A DNA stretch of 57,692 nt, taken from assembly GCA_052273625.1 (NCBI GenBank), contig DAVZHW010000011.1:1-57692 (forward strand). Reading direction: 5' to 3'. The DNA is from Fimenecus sp052273625 (lineage in GTDB: Bacteria > Bacillota > Clostridia > Oscillospirales > Acutalibacteraceae). This document shows, in pieces, positions 24,078 to 33,844 of the stretch (positions are counted from its first letter, which is position 1; each line of letters begins with the position of its first letter). The position numbers and the translations under genes were made by a program. The notes under the pieces were generated by a model that saw nothing but the letters and a program-made list of their open reading frames with translations, did not search any database and was not told the DNA's origin.

Positions 24078-26162
24078 TTATGAGAGCTTGACTTCGACAG
24101 CCTTTTCATTTGGCTTTGTGTATATAACCTGTCCGAAATTATCGGTGTTGATTTCCTTTGCATATTTTTCGTCGCAAATAAGCAAATCGCAGCTGTAATT
24201 TTCGGGTATGTAATCCGCATTAAGACAGATAAGAGCCGTCTTTTCGTGAAACATTATCTGACAAAATCCGTTTTGTGTTGCAACGGTCAAATCGAAGAGA
24301 CTGTCCTTATGACGTTCAAGCGATGATATTTTGCCGTCGAAATAAACGTCGTTTTTGAGCCTGTTGTCATTCGTCAAAATCTCATCGATTTTATAGGTCG
24401 AAATAAGCTCCTTCGCTCTTTCGGGCGAGGTATAAACAGCTAACACATCAACACGGCTTATAGCGTTGTTATCTATTATATCACAAACCTCGCTCGCCGC
24501 ATAGTCTTCGTTATCCGCAAATATAACAGCACAGCAGCCGTGATATTTTATAACCGCAGAAGCACCTTTTTCGCTTTGGTTTATGATAACCTTAGGTGTC
24601 GTAAATGCTTCTGCATACACATAGGTACAGCAGAGCGTGAACACAAAAGCCAAGCACAGGGCGGTTACTTCCAAAATTTTACCCTTTTTATTCAAAATAT
24701 GCTTCATAAAAGCAAGCACGGTCATAGAAGCAACAAAAACAGATATAATTATCGGCGAGTCAACGGGTAAGAGTAAATATCTGATTGACGACAGCCTTGT
24801 TGCGACGAAGATAAGAAGCTTTGCTATTTCTCCCGAAATCATAATAAGCGGTGTTCCGACAAATTTAAGTCCGATAATCGAAACTAAAGAGCCTATTCCT
24901 GCAATTTCCATGCACAGCTTCCCGAAGAAAACCATCAGAAGATTTGCCAAAAGCAAAACAAGCGATATGTTTTTGAATTTGAAAAAATAAACGGGGAGGG
25001 TAAATATATTTACGCTTACGCAAACAGCGATAAGTGAGTTGATATACTCAATTAAGTGTTTTATCCGTTTGGATTTGACCTTACGGAAAGGCTTTTGCAA
25101 AATTTTATCAACGCCGTCATACATAATCAATATGCCGAGTGTCGCAAGCAAGCTCAACCATAAGCTGATACTCAAAGCACAATACGGATTTTGAAACAGC
25201 ATTACTATAAGCGAAAAGCCGATTGAATTTATGGGCTCTGCTTCCTTTTGAACGATATTCGCAAGGTAAACTAAAATCATCATAAATCCTGCTCTTACAA
25301 CAGGAGGATTAGCGCCTGTGAGCAATATGAAGAAAATGCAGAAAATTATGGCGTTAATTGACGCTCTTTTGCTTTTTACGCCGAGCTTACGCAGCCTGCT
25401 GTATACAAGCGACGACCAAATGCTGACGTGTAAGCCTGATACGGCAAACAGATGCGAAACTCCGCAAAGCTGAAAGGAATTGTTTACACGCTTGCTTAAA
25501 TCTGATTTTTCGCCGAGAACAAGACCGCACACAACAGAGCCGCAGTCGTTCGGCAAAACACTTTTAATCTCATTATAAAGCTTATATCTCACATTGAGTA
25601 TGATACTTCGTAAGCTTTTATTGTCGCCTTTTGTTATTTTGATGTCGTCATCCTTATAGCTTGCGCCGACAACAATATTCTTTGCTCGGTAGTATTCGAG
25701 AAACTCGTCGTCCTCATTTCCGAGCATAAATGTATTCAATGTAGCGGTAATGGTGTCGGTCGGCTCAAAATCAATAGGGTAGGGCAAAGAGAGCTTGATA
25801 TTTACCGCTTCTTTTATACCGTTTACTTCGCTTGTCCTTATTATGTAATACTTTTGCGAGCCGTTGGCGGTCGGGAGGGCAATCAGGCTTCCCTTTACCG
25901 TAACTGTATTATCACTGTATCGCTTTGAAATTATTTCATATTGTGCATTTGACGTTACAAACAGGCATAACGCTACGCAAACAGACAGTAATGCGGTGGG
26001 TACGGTCATTTTTTGACGAAGCGGCTTTATCAAAAGAGATACAAACAATAAAGCAAGCGAAACCATAAGGGTAACGCTTGCCGGATTGTAATTATTGGCT
26101 TTGCACAACAGAGTCAATGCAAGAAGCATTGAAAATCCTGTAACGGCAAGTGGGCGTTTCAT
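24078..26162 (-). CDS. comEC: ComEC/Rec2-type DNA uptake channel
   Basis: A 694-residue membrane protein. N-terminal helices precede an extracellular OB-like domain (residues about 65-200). The competence domain carries GLVLGEKSDLS and the signature CGVSHLFAVSGLHVSIW, followed by about eight helices to residue 500. The C-terminal about 190 residues sit where ComEC has a metallo-beta-lactamase domain, but I find no HxHxDH motif there, so that part looks degenerate as a nuclease. The family forms the inner-membrane channel for single-stranded DNA in natural transformation. No comEA lies beside it. It overlaps nothing and begins 4 bases after the HIT stop. Confidence 0.92.
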   Translation of the reverse strand: MKRPLAVTGFSMLLALTLLCKANNYNPASVTLMVSLALLFVSLLIKPLRQKMTVPTALLSVCVALCLFVTSNAQYEIISKRYSDNTVTVKGSLIALPTANGSQKYYIIRTSEVNGIKEAVNIKLSLPYPIDFEPTDTITATLNTFMLGNEDDEFLEYYRAKNIVVGASYKDDDIKITKGDNKSLRSIILNVRYKLYNEIKSVLPNDCGSVVCGLVLGEKSDLSKRVNNSFQLCGVSHLFAVSGLHVSIWSSLVYSRLRKLGVKSKRASINAIIFCIFFILLTGANPPVVRAGFMMILVYLANIVQKEAEPINSIGFSLIVMLFQNPYCALSISLWLSLLATLGILIMYDGVDKILQKPFRKVKSKRIKHLIEYINSLIAVCVSVNIFTLPVYFFKFKNISLVLLLANLLMVFFGKLCMEIAGIGSLVSIIGLKFVGTPLIMISGEIAKLLIFVATRLSSIRYLLLPVDSPIIISVFVASMTVLAFMKHILNKKGKILEVTALCLAFVFTLCCTYVYAEAFTTPKVIINQSEKGASAVIKYHGCCAVIFADNEDYAASEVCDIIDNNAISRVDVLAVYTSPERAKELISTYKIDEILTNDNRLKNDVYFDGKISSLERHKDSLFDLTVATQNGFCQIMFHEKTALICLNADYIPENYSCDLLICDEKYAKEINTDNFGQVIYTKPNEKAVEVKLS

Positions 26163-26165
26163 AGC

Positions 26166-26504
26166 TTATACAAGTCTTTCGCCTAAGTTTTTACCGCTGA
26201 GCACGTGAAAATGGAGATGCATTACCGTTTGACCCGCACCCTCACCGCAGTTGTTGATAATTCTGTAGCTGTCGAGGTTTAATTCGCTTGCGAGCCTTGC
26301 GATAACCTCAAATATATGAGAGATAACAGAGGAATTACTGCCGTTAATATCCTTTGCACAAGAAATATGCTCTTTGGGAACAACAAGGAAATGAACGTCC
26401 GACTGAGGCGCTATGTCATAAAACGCATAGCACAAATCATCCTCATAAAGCTTCTTTGACGGGATTTCGCCTGAAATAATTTTGCAGAAAATACAATCAC
26501 TCAT
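26166..26504 (-). CDS. HIT family nucleotide hydrolase
   Basis: A 112-residue histidine-triad protein (Hint/PKCI type). Zinc-like cysteines CIFCKI start it, and the catalytic triad reads QTVMHLHFHVLSG near the C-terminus. Members hydrolyse AMP-amidates and adenylated by-products, including aminoacyl adenylates released by tRNA synthetases; its position 10 bases after alaS is in keeping with that but does not prove it. I start at 26504 after GAGGTGA; the longer form would extend into the alaS stop region. Confidence 0.93.
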   Translation of the reverse strand: MSDCIFCKIISGEIPSKKLYEDDLCYAFYDIAPQSDVHFLVVPKEHISCAKDINGSNSSVISHIFEVIARLASELNLDSYRIINNCGEGAGQTVMHLHFHVLSGKNLGERLV

Positions 26505-26514
26505 ATTTTTCACC

Positions 26515-29154
26515 TCATTTAAGCATTTCTTCAACTATCGAAGCGGTCTTTTCAAGGGCCTCGGAGATTTTAGAAATATCCTTTGCGCCTGCCATTGCGC
26601 TGTCGGGCTTTCCTCCGCCTGAACCGCCTGCAACTGCCGCTACCTGACGGACAATGTTGCCTGCGTGAGCACCGTGAGAAAGTGCATCCTTACCTACACA
26701 GCAAGCGAATGAGCCTGTGCCTTTTTCCTTGCTTACGCCTGCGAATACGGCAATGATATTGTCGCCCTGTTCTTTAGCCTTATCGCACATAGAACGAAGC
26801 TCGTTTGCTCCTGCCTCGCCCAAATCGGCGGTAATTACCTTAACCGCACCGATTTCCTTTGCGTTTTTCATAAGGTCGGAAGCCTTTGAAGCCGCCATCT
26901 GTGAATTAAGCTCTGCAAGCTCCTTCTGTGCCGCTTTAAGCTCTGCGACGGTTGACTGTGCCTTTGAAACAATATCGGAAACATTTGTAATTTTAAGAGC
27001 TGCCGCTGTATCACAAATTTCCTTGTTTGCGTTATCGATATATTTCATAACGTTGAAGCCTGTAACGCCGACAATTCTTCTGACACCCGACGCTACCGAC
27101 GCTTCGGAAACAATTTTGAAAAGTCCGAGATTACCGGTGTTGCTTGCGTGTGTACCGCCGCAAAGCTCCGTTGAAAAATCACCTGCTTTTACAACTCTTA
27201 CTATATCGCCGTATTTTTCGCCGAAAAGAGCCATTGCACCGAGCTTTTTAGCCTCATCAATGGGCATTTCCTTTGTAACAACCTCTACTGCGGACATAAT
27301 TGCGGTGTTTACTTCATTTTCAACAGCCTTAAGCTCGTCCGAGGTAAGAGCAGAGAAGTGCGTAAAGTCAAAACGGACCTCGTCGGGAGTTACAAGCTGA
27401 CCTGCCTGCTCAACATGACTTCCGAGCACCTTTCTCAAAGCCGCCTGAAGCAAGTGAGCAGCGGTGTGGTTACGCATTGTAGCTTCTCTTGTCTGCTTAT
27501 CAACAACAGCCTGAACCTTATCGCCGAGCTTTAATGATTCGCCGTCGGTAATTGAGCCGTGATGGAGAATAACTCCCTCGTGAGTCTTTGTGGTTGATGT
27601 AACTTCAAAAGTAAATCCGTTACCCTTGATAACGCCGCTGTCGCCGACCTGTCCGCCGCTTTCCGCATAGAAGGAGGTAGTGTCAAGCACAAGTGTTATA
27701 TTATCATCCTCGGTTGCATATTCTTTTCTTTCGCCGTCAATGATAATCGCCTTGATTTCAGCTTCTGCTTCAAGAGCCGTATAACCGACAAATTCAGTCT
27801 TTTCAATATCCTTTGTAGCAGTACCGCTGCCTTCCCAAGCCTCTGCGCCCGCGCCCTTATGAGCTGCTCTTGCACGAAGCTTCTGCTCCTTTACAAGCTC
27901 TGTCCACTTATCCTCGTCAACGGTCAGACCTTTTTCTTCAAGGAGCTCCTTTGTGAGGTCGATCGGGAAGCCGTATGTGTCGGAAAGCTTGAATGCGTCC
28001 TCGCCGCTTAAAACGTTGCCGTCAAGATTTTCAATCATCTGATTAAAAATCATAAGACCTGTATCAATCGTTTTAGCAAAGCTTTCTTCCTCGGCTTTGA
28101 TAACGTTTATAATAAAGTCATGCTTTTCAAGAAGATTGGGATATGCAGTCTTGTTTTCGTTGATAACGGTTTCCGCTACCTCTGAAAGGAACGTACCCTT
28201 AATTCCGAGCAATCTGCCATGTCTTGCGGCACGTCTTAAAAGACGGCGAAGAACATAGCCTCTGCCTTCATTTGAGGGCATAACGCCGTCGCCTATCATC
28301 ATGGTCGTGCTTCTGATATGGTCTGTGATAACACGAAGTGAAACATCCTTTTTGGGATCTTTATGATATTCAATGTTCGCAATTCTCATAATGTGCTTCA
28401 TTATATTCTGAACGGTGTCAACCTCAAAGAGATTGTCAACGTCCTGCGAAATGCAAGCAAGTCTCTCAAGACCCATACCTGTATCAATGTTGGGATGAGC
28501 AAGTCTTGTGTAATTGTTGTTGCCGTCGTTTTCAAACTGAGTGAAAACAAGGTTCCAGAACTCAATATATCTGTCGCATTCGCATCCGACCTTACAATCG
28601 GGCTTACCGCAGCCGTATTTCTCGCCACGGTCATAGTAAATCTCTGAGCAAGGACCGCAAGGACCTGCGCCGTGCTCCCAGAAGTTATCCTCTTTGCCGA
28701 AGCGAACCATATGGTCGGGTTTAACGCCGATTACCTTAGTCCAAATATCGTAAGCCTCGTCGTCTTCTTCGTAAACGCTTATATAAAGCTTTTCCGGGTC
28801 CATTTCCATAACCTTTGTACAGAATTCCCACGCCCACGGAATAACCTCTTTTTTGAAATAATCGCCGAAAGAGAAGTTGCCGAGCATTTCAAAGAAGGTG
28901 CCGTGTCTTGCCGTCTTGCCGACATTTTCAATATCCGGTGTACGAATACATTTCTGACAGGTTGTAACTCTTTTTCTCGGAGGAGTGATTTCGCCCGTGA
29001 AATATTTTTTCATCGGCGCCATTCCCGAGTTGATAAGAAGCAAGCTCTTGTCGTTGTTCGGAATAAGTGAAAAGCTTTCAAGTCTCAAATGTCCCTTTGA
29101 CTCGAAAAATTCAAGATACTTTTCTCTTAAATCATTAAGTGATGTCCATTCCAT
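26515..29154 (-). CDS. alaS: Alanyl-tRNA synthetase
   Basis: An 879-residue class II synthetase of normal bacterial length. It has a catalytic domain (LRLESFSLIPNNDKSLLLIN, GMAPMKKYFTGE, and the glycine-rich TGMGLERLA) and a tRNA-recognition domain. The editing domain shows the HxxxH (HTAAHLLQAAL) and CxxxH (ELCGGTHASNTG) zinc ligands. A C-terminal DHHA1 domain ends with GGSGGGKPDSAMAG. Ribosome site AAGGAGATATT. It heads the reverse operon down to 21300. The leader is only about 50 bases, too short for a T-box. Confidence 0.98.
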   Translation of the reverse strand: MEWTSLNDLREKYLEFFESKGHLRLESFSLIPNNDKSLLLINSGMAPMKKYFTGEITPPRKRVTTCQKCIRTPDIENVGKTARHGTFFEMLGNFSFGDYFKKEVIPWAWEFCTKVMEMDPEKLYISVYEEDDEAYDIWTKVIGVKPDHMVRFGKEDNFWEHGAGPCGPCSEIYYDRGEKYGCGKPDCKVGCECDRYIEFWNLVFTQFENDGNNNYTRLAHPNIDTGMGLERLACISQDVDNLFEVDTVQNIMKHIMRIANIEYHKDPKKDVSLRVITDHIRSTTMMIGDGVMPSNEGRGYVLRRLLRRAARHGRLLGIKGTFLSEVAETVINENKTAYPNLLEKHDFIINVIKAEEESFAKTIDTGLMIFNQMIENLDGNVLSGEDAFKLSDTYGFPIDLTKELLEEKGLTVDEDKWTELVKEQKLRARAAHKGAGAEAWEGSGTATKDIEKTEFVGYTALEAEAEIKAIIIDGERKEYATEDDNITLVLDTTSFYAESGGQVGDSGVIKGNGFTFEVTSTTKTHEGVILHHGSITDGESLKLGDKVQAVVDKQTREATMRNHTAAHLLQAALRKVLGSHVEQAGQLVTPDEVRFDFTHFSALTSDELKAVENEVNTAIMSAVEVVTKEMPIDEAKKLGAMALFGEKYGDIVRVVKAGDFSTELCGGTHASNTGNLGLFKIVSEASVASGVRRIVGVTGFNVMKYIDNANKEICDTAAALKITNVSDIVSKAQSTVAELKAAQKELAELNSQMAASKASDLMKNAKEIGAVKVITADLGEAGANELRSMCDKAKEQGDNIIAVFAGVSKEKGTGSFACCVGKDALSHGAHAGNIVRQVAAVAGGSGGGKPDSAMAGAKDISKISEALEKTASIVEEMLK

Positions 29155-29210
29155 TGTAATATCTCCTTGTGAAAAGCGTTTGAAAACACTTTTCCTTTAT
29201 AATCTTAAAA

Positions 29211-29239
29211 ATTATACATTTATAATCATTTATTGTCAA
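29211..29239 (-). promoter_or_regulatory. Promoter of the alaS operon
   Basis: Reverse strand TTGACA, 17 bases, TATAAT: a perfect sigma-A consensus, about 57 bases before the alaS start. Confidence 0.85.
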
Positions 29240-29272
29240 CCGAGAATGAATAAAAATGCTTGTTTTTAATGC

Positions 29273-29301
29273 TTGTTTTATTTTATGCGGTATAGTATAA
29301 T
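29273..29301 (+). promoter_or_regulatory. Promoter of the LytS-like kinase operon
   Basis: TTGTTT, 17 bases, TATAAT, divergent from the alaS promoter. Confidence 0.7.
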
Positions 29302-29330
29302 TACTCTGTTAAGGGGATAGTGATGAAATT

Positions 29331-31307
29331 TTGCGATTGACAAACGAAAAACAACAGCTAAAATCAAATATCCTGCTTATTGTAACGATGCTTTTGATGG
29401 CGATTGTTTTGATAGGTACTGTCTTTGTGTGCAATTTTTACTCAAAAAAGCAAACGCAGCCCTGTAATAAAGGAAACGCTCATTTTGATTTGTCAAGCGT
29501 TGATTTTTCCAATAAAGGAAGTATTTATCTTACGGGAGAATGGGAGTTTTATCACGGCGCTTTTTTGAAAAGCGATAAAATGACCGCTGTGCCTGCTCGG
29601 GAAATGATTGACGTCCCGTCGTCTTGGTCGAGCGTGCTCGGAATTCGTAAATATTCCGCAGGCGGATACGCTTCTTACAGATGCTATATTTCAAACGTCA
29701 AGTCCGATACTTATCTTACTATGTATATTCCTAATATCGCCTGTTCTTATAAGGTGTTTGTAAACGGAGAGGTTGTTACCGTAAGCGGCGCACCCTCAAA
29801 GATTTACAACGAAACCGTGACCTCGGCAGGTCATTACTCTCTTCCGTTTAAGCTCGAAGAGGGGAAGGAATATGAGGTTGTCGTTGAAATATCGGCCGAC
29901 CATTTTTCGGGTATTTATATGCCTGTTTATATGACGGGCTACACGCACGACAACAACGCCCTGAATTCAAAAATAGCCTTACGGTTTGTGCTTTGCGGCA
30001 TTGTTTTCCTGTGCGGCTTTCTGTCGGTAATTCTTCGAAAATTTGTCAGCAAGGAGCAATATACGTATTGGCTTCCGCTGCTTGCATTTTTCTTGCTTTT
30101 GAGGATGATAATTACAACTGAGAGCTATAGCGTTGTACAGCCGTATATGTTTAATATCGGATATGAGGAGATGAATGTTTTCATTTTCATTTCAACCTTT
30201 ATTATAAAGCTTGTTGCGCTTATTTATATTGTTAAAAGCCTTAATATTAAAATCCACGACAGCACGCTGATTTCAATGAGTGCCACGGTGCTTGCTCTTG
30301 CCGTTTCGATAAATTTTTTGCCGAACTCGATTTTTGACTCGTACTATTATTTGAGCTTGCAGCTGCTTTCGCTTGTAATTGATTTATACACGATAAACAG
30401 ATTGTGCATTGAGATTGTCAAAAAGACGCAATATGCTTTTTTATATCTGTTTTCGTATTTGTTCCTGGTGTTCGGCTTAACCATAGACGTCATATATACA
30501 AACGGCAAAATAGGACTTAACTGCTCGTCGGTAATGCCCGTGTGCGTATTTGCTTTTTCGCTTGTAACGCTTGTTATCCATGCGCTTAAAATAAGAAGAT
30601 TTTACAATTATGCGATTAAAGCGAGAAGTCTTGAGGCGGAACTTGAAAGAGCCAACACTGCGGTAATGATTTCTCAAATTCAACCGCATTTTCTGTACAA
30701 TGCGTTAAACACTATTAAATCATTGATTAAAAGAGATCCCAAAAAGGCGGAAAAGGCAGTTATCGATTTTTCACTTTATCTAAGAGGTAATATGGACAGC
30801 CTTACTCAAAAGGAGCCGATACCGTTCAGGGAAGAATTAGAGCACGTTAAATATTATTGTAATATCGAGAAGCTTCGTTTTCAGGATAAGCTTGATATTT
30901 ACTATGAAATAGGACACGATTCCTTCTTTGTACCGACCTTAAGTCTTCAGCCGATAGTCGAAAATGCAATAAAGCACGGAGTTACAAAGAAGCCCGAGGG
31001 TGGAACGGTAACTGTTTCAACCTATGAGGACGATAAAAACTTCTATATCAAGGTCGAGGATGACGGCAAGGGCTTTGATGTAAGCACGCTCAACACGGAG
31101 CAAAACGACGGTAGGTCGCATATCGGAATTTCCAATATAAAGCAACGCTTTTCAGATATAATGGGCGGCACCGTTTCTATAGAAAGCAAAGAGGGAGTGG
31201 GCACACGGGTTACCGTAACGCTTCCCAAGGACAAAAATGTTGAAACTCTTAAAGAGCGCCTTGAATTACAAAGCGATAAAGAAATTTTCGAGGAGATGAA
31301 TATATGA
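29331..31307 (+). CDS. 7TM sensor histidine kinase, LytS-like
   Basis: A 658-residue receptor kinase. It has a first membrane helix (residues about 15-35) and an extracellular jelly-roll-like domain (about 40-205, including YLTGEWEFYHGAFL, as in 7TMR-DISM receptors). About seven helices (210-415), a short coiled coil, and the His_kinase block with phospho-acceptor H453 in QPHFLYNALN follow. The HATPase domain shows PIVENAIKHG, VEDDGKGF and GVGTRVTVTLP. The extracellular fold suggests carbohydrate or small-ligand sensing (inference). The start is TTG at 29331 or 29337; the nearby ATG at 29323 is out of frame. It overlaps the response-regulator gene by four bases. Confidence 0.9.
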   Translation: MRLTNEKQQLKSNILLIVTMLLMAIVLIGTVFVCNFYSKKQTQPCNKGNAHFDLSSVDFSNKGSIYLTGEWEFYHGAFLKSDKMTAVPAREMIDVPSSWSSVLGIRKYSAGGYASYRCYISNVKSDTYLTMYIPNIACSYKVFVNGEVVTVSGAPSKIYNETVTSAGHYSLPFKLEEGKEYEVVVEISADHFSGIYMPVYMTGYTHDNNALNSKIALRFVLCGIVFLCGFLSVILRKFVSKEQYTYWLPLLAFFLLLRMIITTESYSVVQPYMFNIGYEEMNVFIFISTFIIKLVALIYIVKSLNIKIHDSTLISMSATVLALAVSINFLPNSIFDSYYYLSLQLLSLVIDLYTINRLCIEIVKKTQYAFLYLFSYLFLVFGLTIDVIYTNGKIGLNCSSVMPVCVFAFSLVTLVIHALKIRRFYNYAIKARSLEAELERANTAVMISQIQPHFLYNALNTIKSLIKRDPKKAEKAVIDFSLYLRGNMDSLTQKEPIPFREELEHVKYYCNIEKLRFQDKLDIYYEIGHDSFFVPTLSLQPIVENAIKHGVTKKPEGGTVTVSTYEDDKNFYIKVEDDGKGFDVSTLNTEQNDGRSHIGISNIKQRFSDIMGGTVSIESKEGVGTRVTVTLPKDKNVETLKERLELQSDKEIFEEMNI

Positions 31308-32104
31308 ATATAATAGCAGTAGACGACGAAAGCCTCGTTCTCGAGGATATAAAGGATATTTGTGAGGGCTTTGATTTTGTAACAAGTATAAATACCTTTT
31401 CAAATCCTGCCGACGCACTTGAATACACGGTGCTCAATACTGCTGACGTTGCGTTTTTGGATATTGAAATGCCCATAATGTCGGGAATTGAGCTTGCAAA
31501 ACGCTTTAACAGAATAAGACCCGATATTAAAATTATCTTTGTTACGGGATTTAAGGAGTATGCGTATGACGCTTTTGGAGTTAATGCGATAGGATATATT
31601 CTCAAGCCCTTTTCCGATGATATGATACTCGAACAGCTCAATAAAATAAGACCCGACATTCCGCACAGATACGGACCCAAGGTGTTTGTAAAAACCTTTG
31701 GATATTTCGATGTGTTTGTAGACGGTAAGCCAATGCATTTTTCATCGTCAAAGTCAAAGGAGCTGTTGGCGCTTCTCGTTGATAGGCGAGGCGGTTCCGT
31801 CAGCACCGAAAATGCCGTATCCGCACTCTGGCCTGACAGAGCTTATGACGAATCTGTTCAAAGCCTTTTCAGAAAGGTGCTGAAAAGCCTGAGAACTGCA
31901 CTTTCGGACGCAGGAGTGCTCGATATTCTTATTGACGCAAGAAATCAACGAAGCATTGACACGTCAAAATTTGATTGCGACAGCTATAAGCTTTTCAGGG
32001 ATGACCCCGAAGCAATCAAGGAATATCAAAACGAATATATGAACGGCTACGCTTGGGCGAAGCAGACTAAGCAGCATATTGATAATTTACTCGGGAGGAA
32101 TTAA
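31304..32104 (+). CDS. Response regulator with SARP-type winged helix
   Basis: A 266-residue protein. The receiver domain (1-120) has acidic D7-D8, phospho-acceptor D53 in FLDIEMP and the conserved KPF lysine near 103. The output (about 125-245) is an OmpR-like winged helix of the SARP/DnrI kind (KTFGYFDVFVDGKPMHFSSS, then ELLALLVDRRGGSVSTENAV), not the LytTR domain usually paired with LytS-type kinases. The bacterial transcriptional-activator repeat of full SARPs is missing or very short. ATGA overlap with the kinase gene implies a matched pair. Targets are unknown; fhs directly downstream may be one or merely co-transcribed. Confidence 0.9.
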   Translation: MNIIAVDDESLVLEDIKDICEGFDFVTSINTFSNPADALEYTVLNTADVAFLDIEMPIMSGIELAKRFNRIRPDIKIIFVTGFKEYAYDAFGVNAIGYILKPFSDDMILEQLNKIRPDIPHRYGPKVFVKTFGYFDVFVDGKPMHFSSSKSKELLALLVDRRGGSVSTENAVSALWPDRAYDESVQSLFRKVLKSLRTALSDAGVLDILIDARNQRSIDTSKFDCDSYKLFRDDPEAIKEYQNEYMNGYAWAKQTKQHIDNLLGRN

Positions 32105-32106
32105 AA

Positions 32107-33777
32107 GTGTTATCTGATATTGAAATTGCTCAAAAAGCAAAATGCTTACCGATTAAGGAAATAGCTAAGAGTCTTTCCATTGAAGAGGACGACCTTGAGC
32201 TTTACGGAAAATATAAGGCAAAGCTTCCGCTTTCGATAGTCGATAAATATTCTGACAGACCCGACGGAAAGCTTATACTTGTAACCGCAATAAACCCCAC
32301 GCCTGCCGGAGAGGGCAAAACAACCGTTACTGTCGGCTTGGGAGAGGCTATGAGCAAAATCGGTAAAAATGCAGTTATCGCATTGCGTGAACCGTCAATG
32401 GGACCTGTTTTCGGAATTAAAGGCGGTGCGGCAGGCGGCGGATACGCACAGGTTATTCCTATGGAGGATATTAACCTGCATTTTACAGGCGATATGCACG
32501 CTATCACAGCCGCTAACAATTTGCTTTGTGCGATTATAGACAACCATATTCAGCAGGGTAACGAGCTGTCGATTGACCCGAGAAGAATACTTTTTAAGCG
32601 TTGCCTCGATATGAACGACAGAGCGTTGAGGAATGTAATTGTCGGTCTTGGCGGTAAGCTCAACGGTGTTCCGAGGGAGGACGGCTTTATGATTACCGTT
32701 GCTTCCGAGGTTATGGCTATACTTTGCCTTGCAAGTGATATAGACGACCTTAAACTCCGTTTGGGCAGAATTCTTGTTGCGTACACTTATGACGGAAAGC
32801 CTGTTTACGCAAAAGATTTGCAAGTTGTAGGCGCAATGGCGGCTCTTTTGAAGGACGCTATTAAACCGAACCTTGTTCAGACACTTGAAAACACCCCTGC
32901 GCTTATGCACGGCGGACCTTTCGCAAATATTGCACACGGCTGTAACTCTGTTACGGCTACAAAACTTGGATTGAAGCTTGCGGATTACTGTATAACCGAA
33001 GCGGGATTTGGTGCTGATCTCGGTGCTGAAAAGTTCCTTGATATTAAATGCAGATATGCAGGTCTTAAACCCTCGTGCATAGTTATTGTCGCTACAATTC
33101 GTGCGCTTAAATATAACGGCGGTGTCGCAAAGAGCGATTTGAAATATGAAAATGTTTCGGCTCTTGAAAAAGGTATTGTTAACTTGCAAACTCATATTGA
33201 AAATATGAAAAAATACGGTGTACCTGTCGTTGTTGCAATAAACCGCTTTATGACCGATACAGACGAAGAAATTAAGTTTATTGAGGATTTCTGTGAAAAG
33301 AACGATGTACTTGTATCTCTTACAGAGGTGTTTGCAAACGGCGGAAACGGCGGCGTTGACCTTGCCAAAAAAGTTGTTAAGACGATTGAGGAAAAGCCGT
33401 CAGATTTCAAGCCGCTTTACGATGCGGAGCTTCCGATTAAAGAAAAGCTTGATATTATCGCCCGTGAAATATACAGAGCAGATGGGGTTGCTTATACAAA
33501 GGTTGCTGAAAAGGCAATTGCCGAAATTGAGGCTCTCGGAAAGGATAAGCTTCCCGTGTGTGTAGCAAAAACACAGTATTCTCTCTCTGACGACCAAACG
33601 AAGCTCGGCAAACCCGAAAACTTTACAATTACCGTTCGAGATGTCAGACTTTCGGCGGGCGCAGGCTTTATAGTCGCTTTGACAGGCGATATAATGACAA
33701 TGCCCGGTCTTTCAAAGCAACCTGCGGCATACAGCATTGATGTTGACACGGACGGAAACATTAAAGGCTTGTTCTGA
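32107..33777 (+). CDS. fhs: Formate-tetrahydrofolate ligase
   Basis: A 556-residue enzyme that joins formate and tetrahydrofolate with ATP to give 10-formyl-THF, used in one-carbon metabolism and in the methyl branch of the Wood-Ljungdahl pathway. The P-loop TPAGEGKTT is near residue 62, and EPSMGPVFGIKGGAAGGGYA follows. GTG start at 32107, two bases after the regulator's stop, with GGGAGGAA inside the end of that gene, showing coupling. No other acetogenesis gene is here, so a purine/serine one-carbon role is as likely. A bidirectional terminator follows. Confidence 0.98.
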   Translation: MLSDIEIAQKAKCLPIKEIAKSLSIEEDDLELYGKYKAKLPLSIVDKYSDRPDGKLILVTAINPTPAGEGKTTVTVGLGEAMSKIGKNAVIALREPSMGPVFGIKGGAAGGGYAQVIPMEDINLHFTGDMHAITAANNLLCAIIDNHIQQGNELSIDPRRILFKRCLDMNDRALRNVIVGLGGKLNGVPREDGFMITVASEVMAILCLASDIDDLKLRLGRILVAYTYDGKPVYAKDLQVVGAMAALLKDAIKPNLVQTLENTPALMHGGPFANIAHGCNSVTATKLGLKLADYCITEAGFGADLGAEKFLDIKCRYAGLKPSCIVIVATIRALKYNGGVAKSDLKYENVSALEKGIVNLQTHIENMKKYGVPVVVAINRFMTDTDEEIKFIEDFCEKNDVLVSLTEVFANGGNGGVDLAKKVVKTIEEKPSDFKPLYDAELPIKEKLDIIAREIYRADGVAYTKVAEKAIAEIEALGKDKLPVCVAKTQYSLSDDQTKLGKPENFTITVRDVRLSAGAGFIVALTGDIMTMPGLSKQPAAYSIDVDTDGNIKGLF

Positions 33778-33796
33778 CAAATGAATATATAAATAA

Positions 33797-33829
33797 AAAA
33801 ACCGCTGATACAATTCATCAGCGGTTTTT
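33797..33829. terminator. Bidirectional terminator between fhs and metK
   Basis: AAAAACCGCTGAT pairs with ATCAGCGGTTTTT around a 7-base loop; A/T tracts on both sides serve the convergent genes. Confidence 0.9.
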
Positions 33830-33844
33830 GTGTGTTCGATATTA

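Noticed and set aside
26717..27400. Forward frame of 227 codons inside alaS
   Set aside because: Antisense to a fully intact alanyl-tRNA synthetase; no start signals.
29155..29210. T-box leader before alaS
   Set aside because: The promoter leaves only about 50 bases of leader and no T-box sequence is present.
32395..33195. Reverse frame of 266 codons inside fhs
   Set aside because: Antisense shadow; fhs is complete and highly characteristic.
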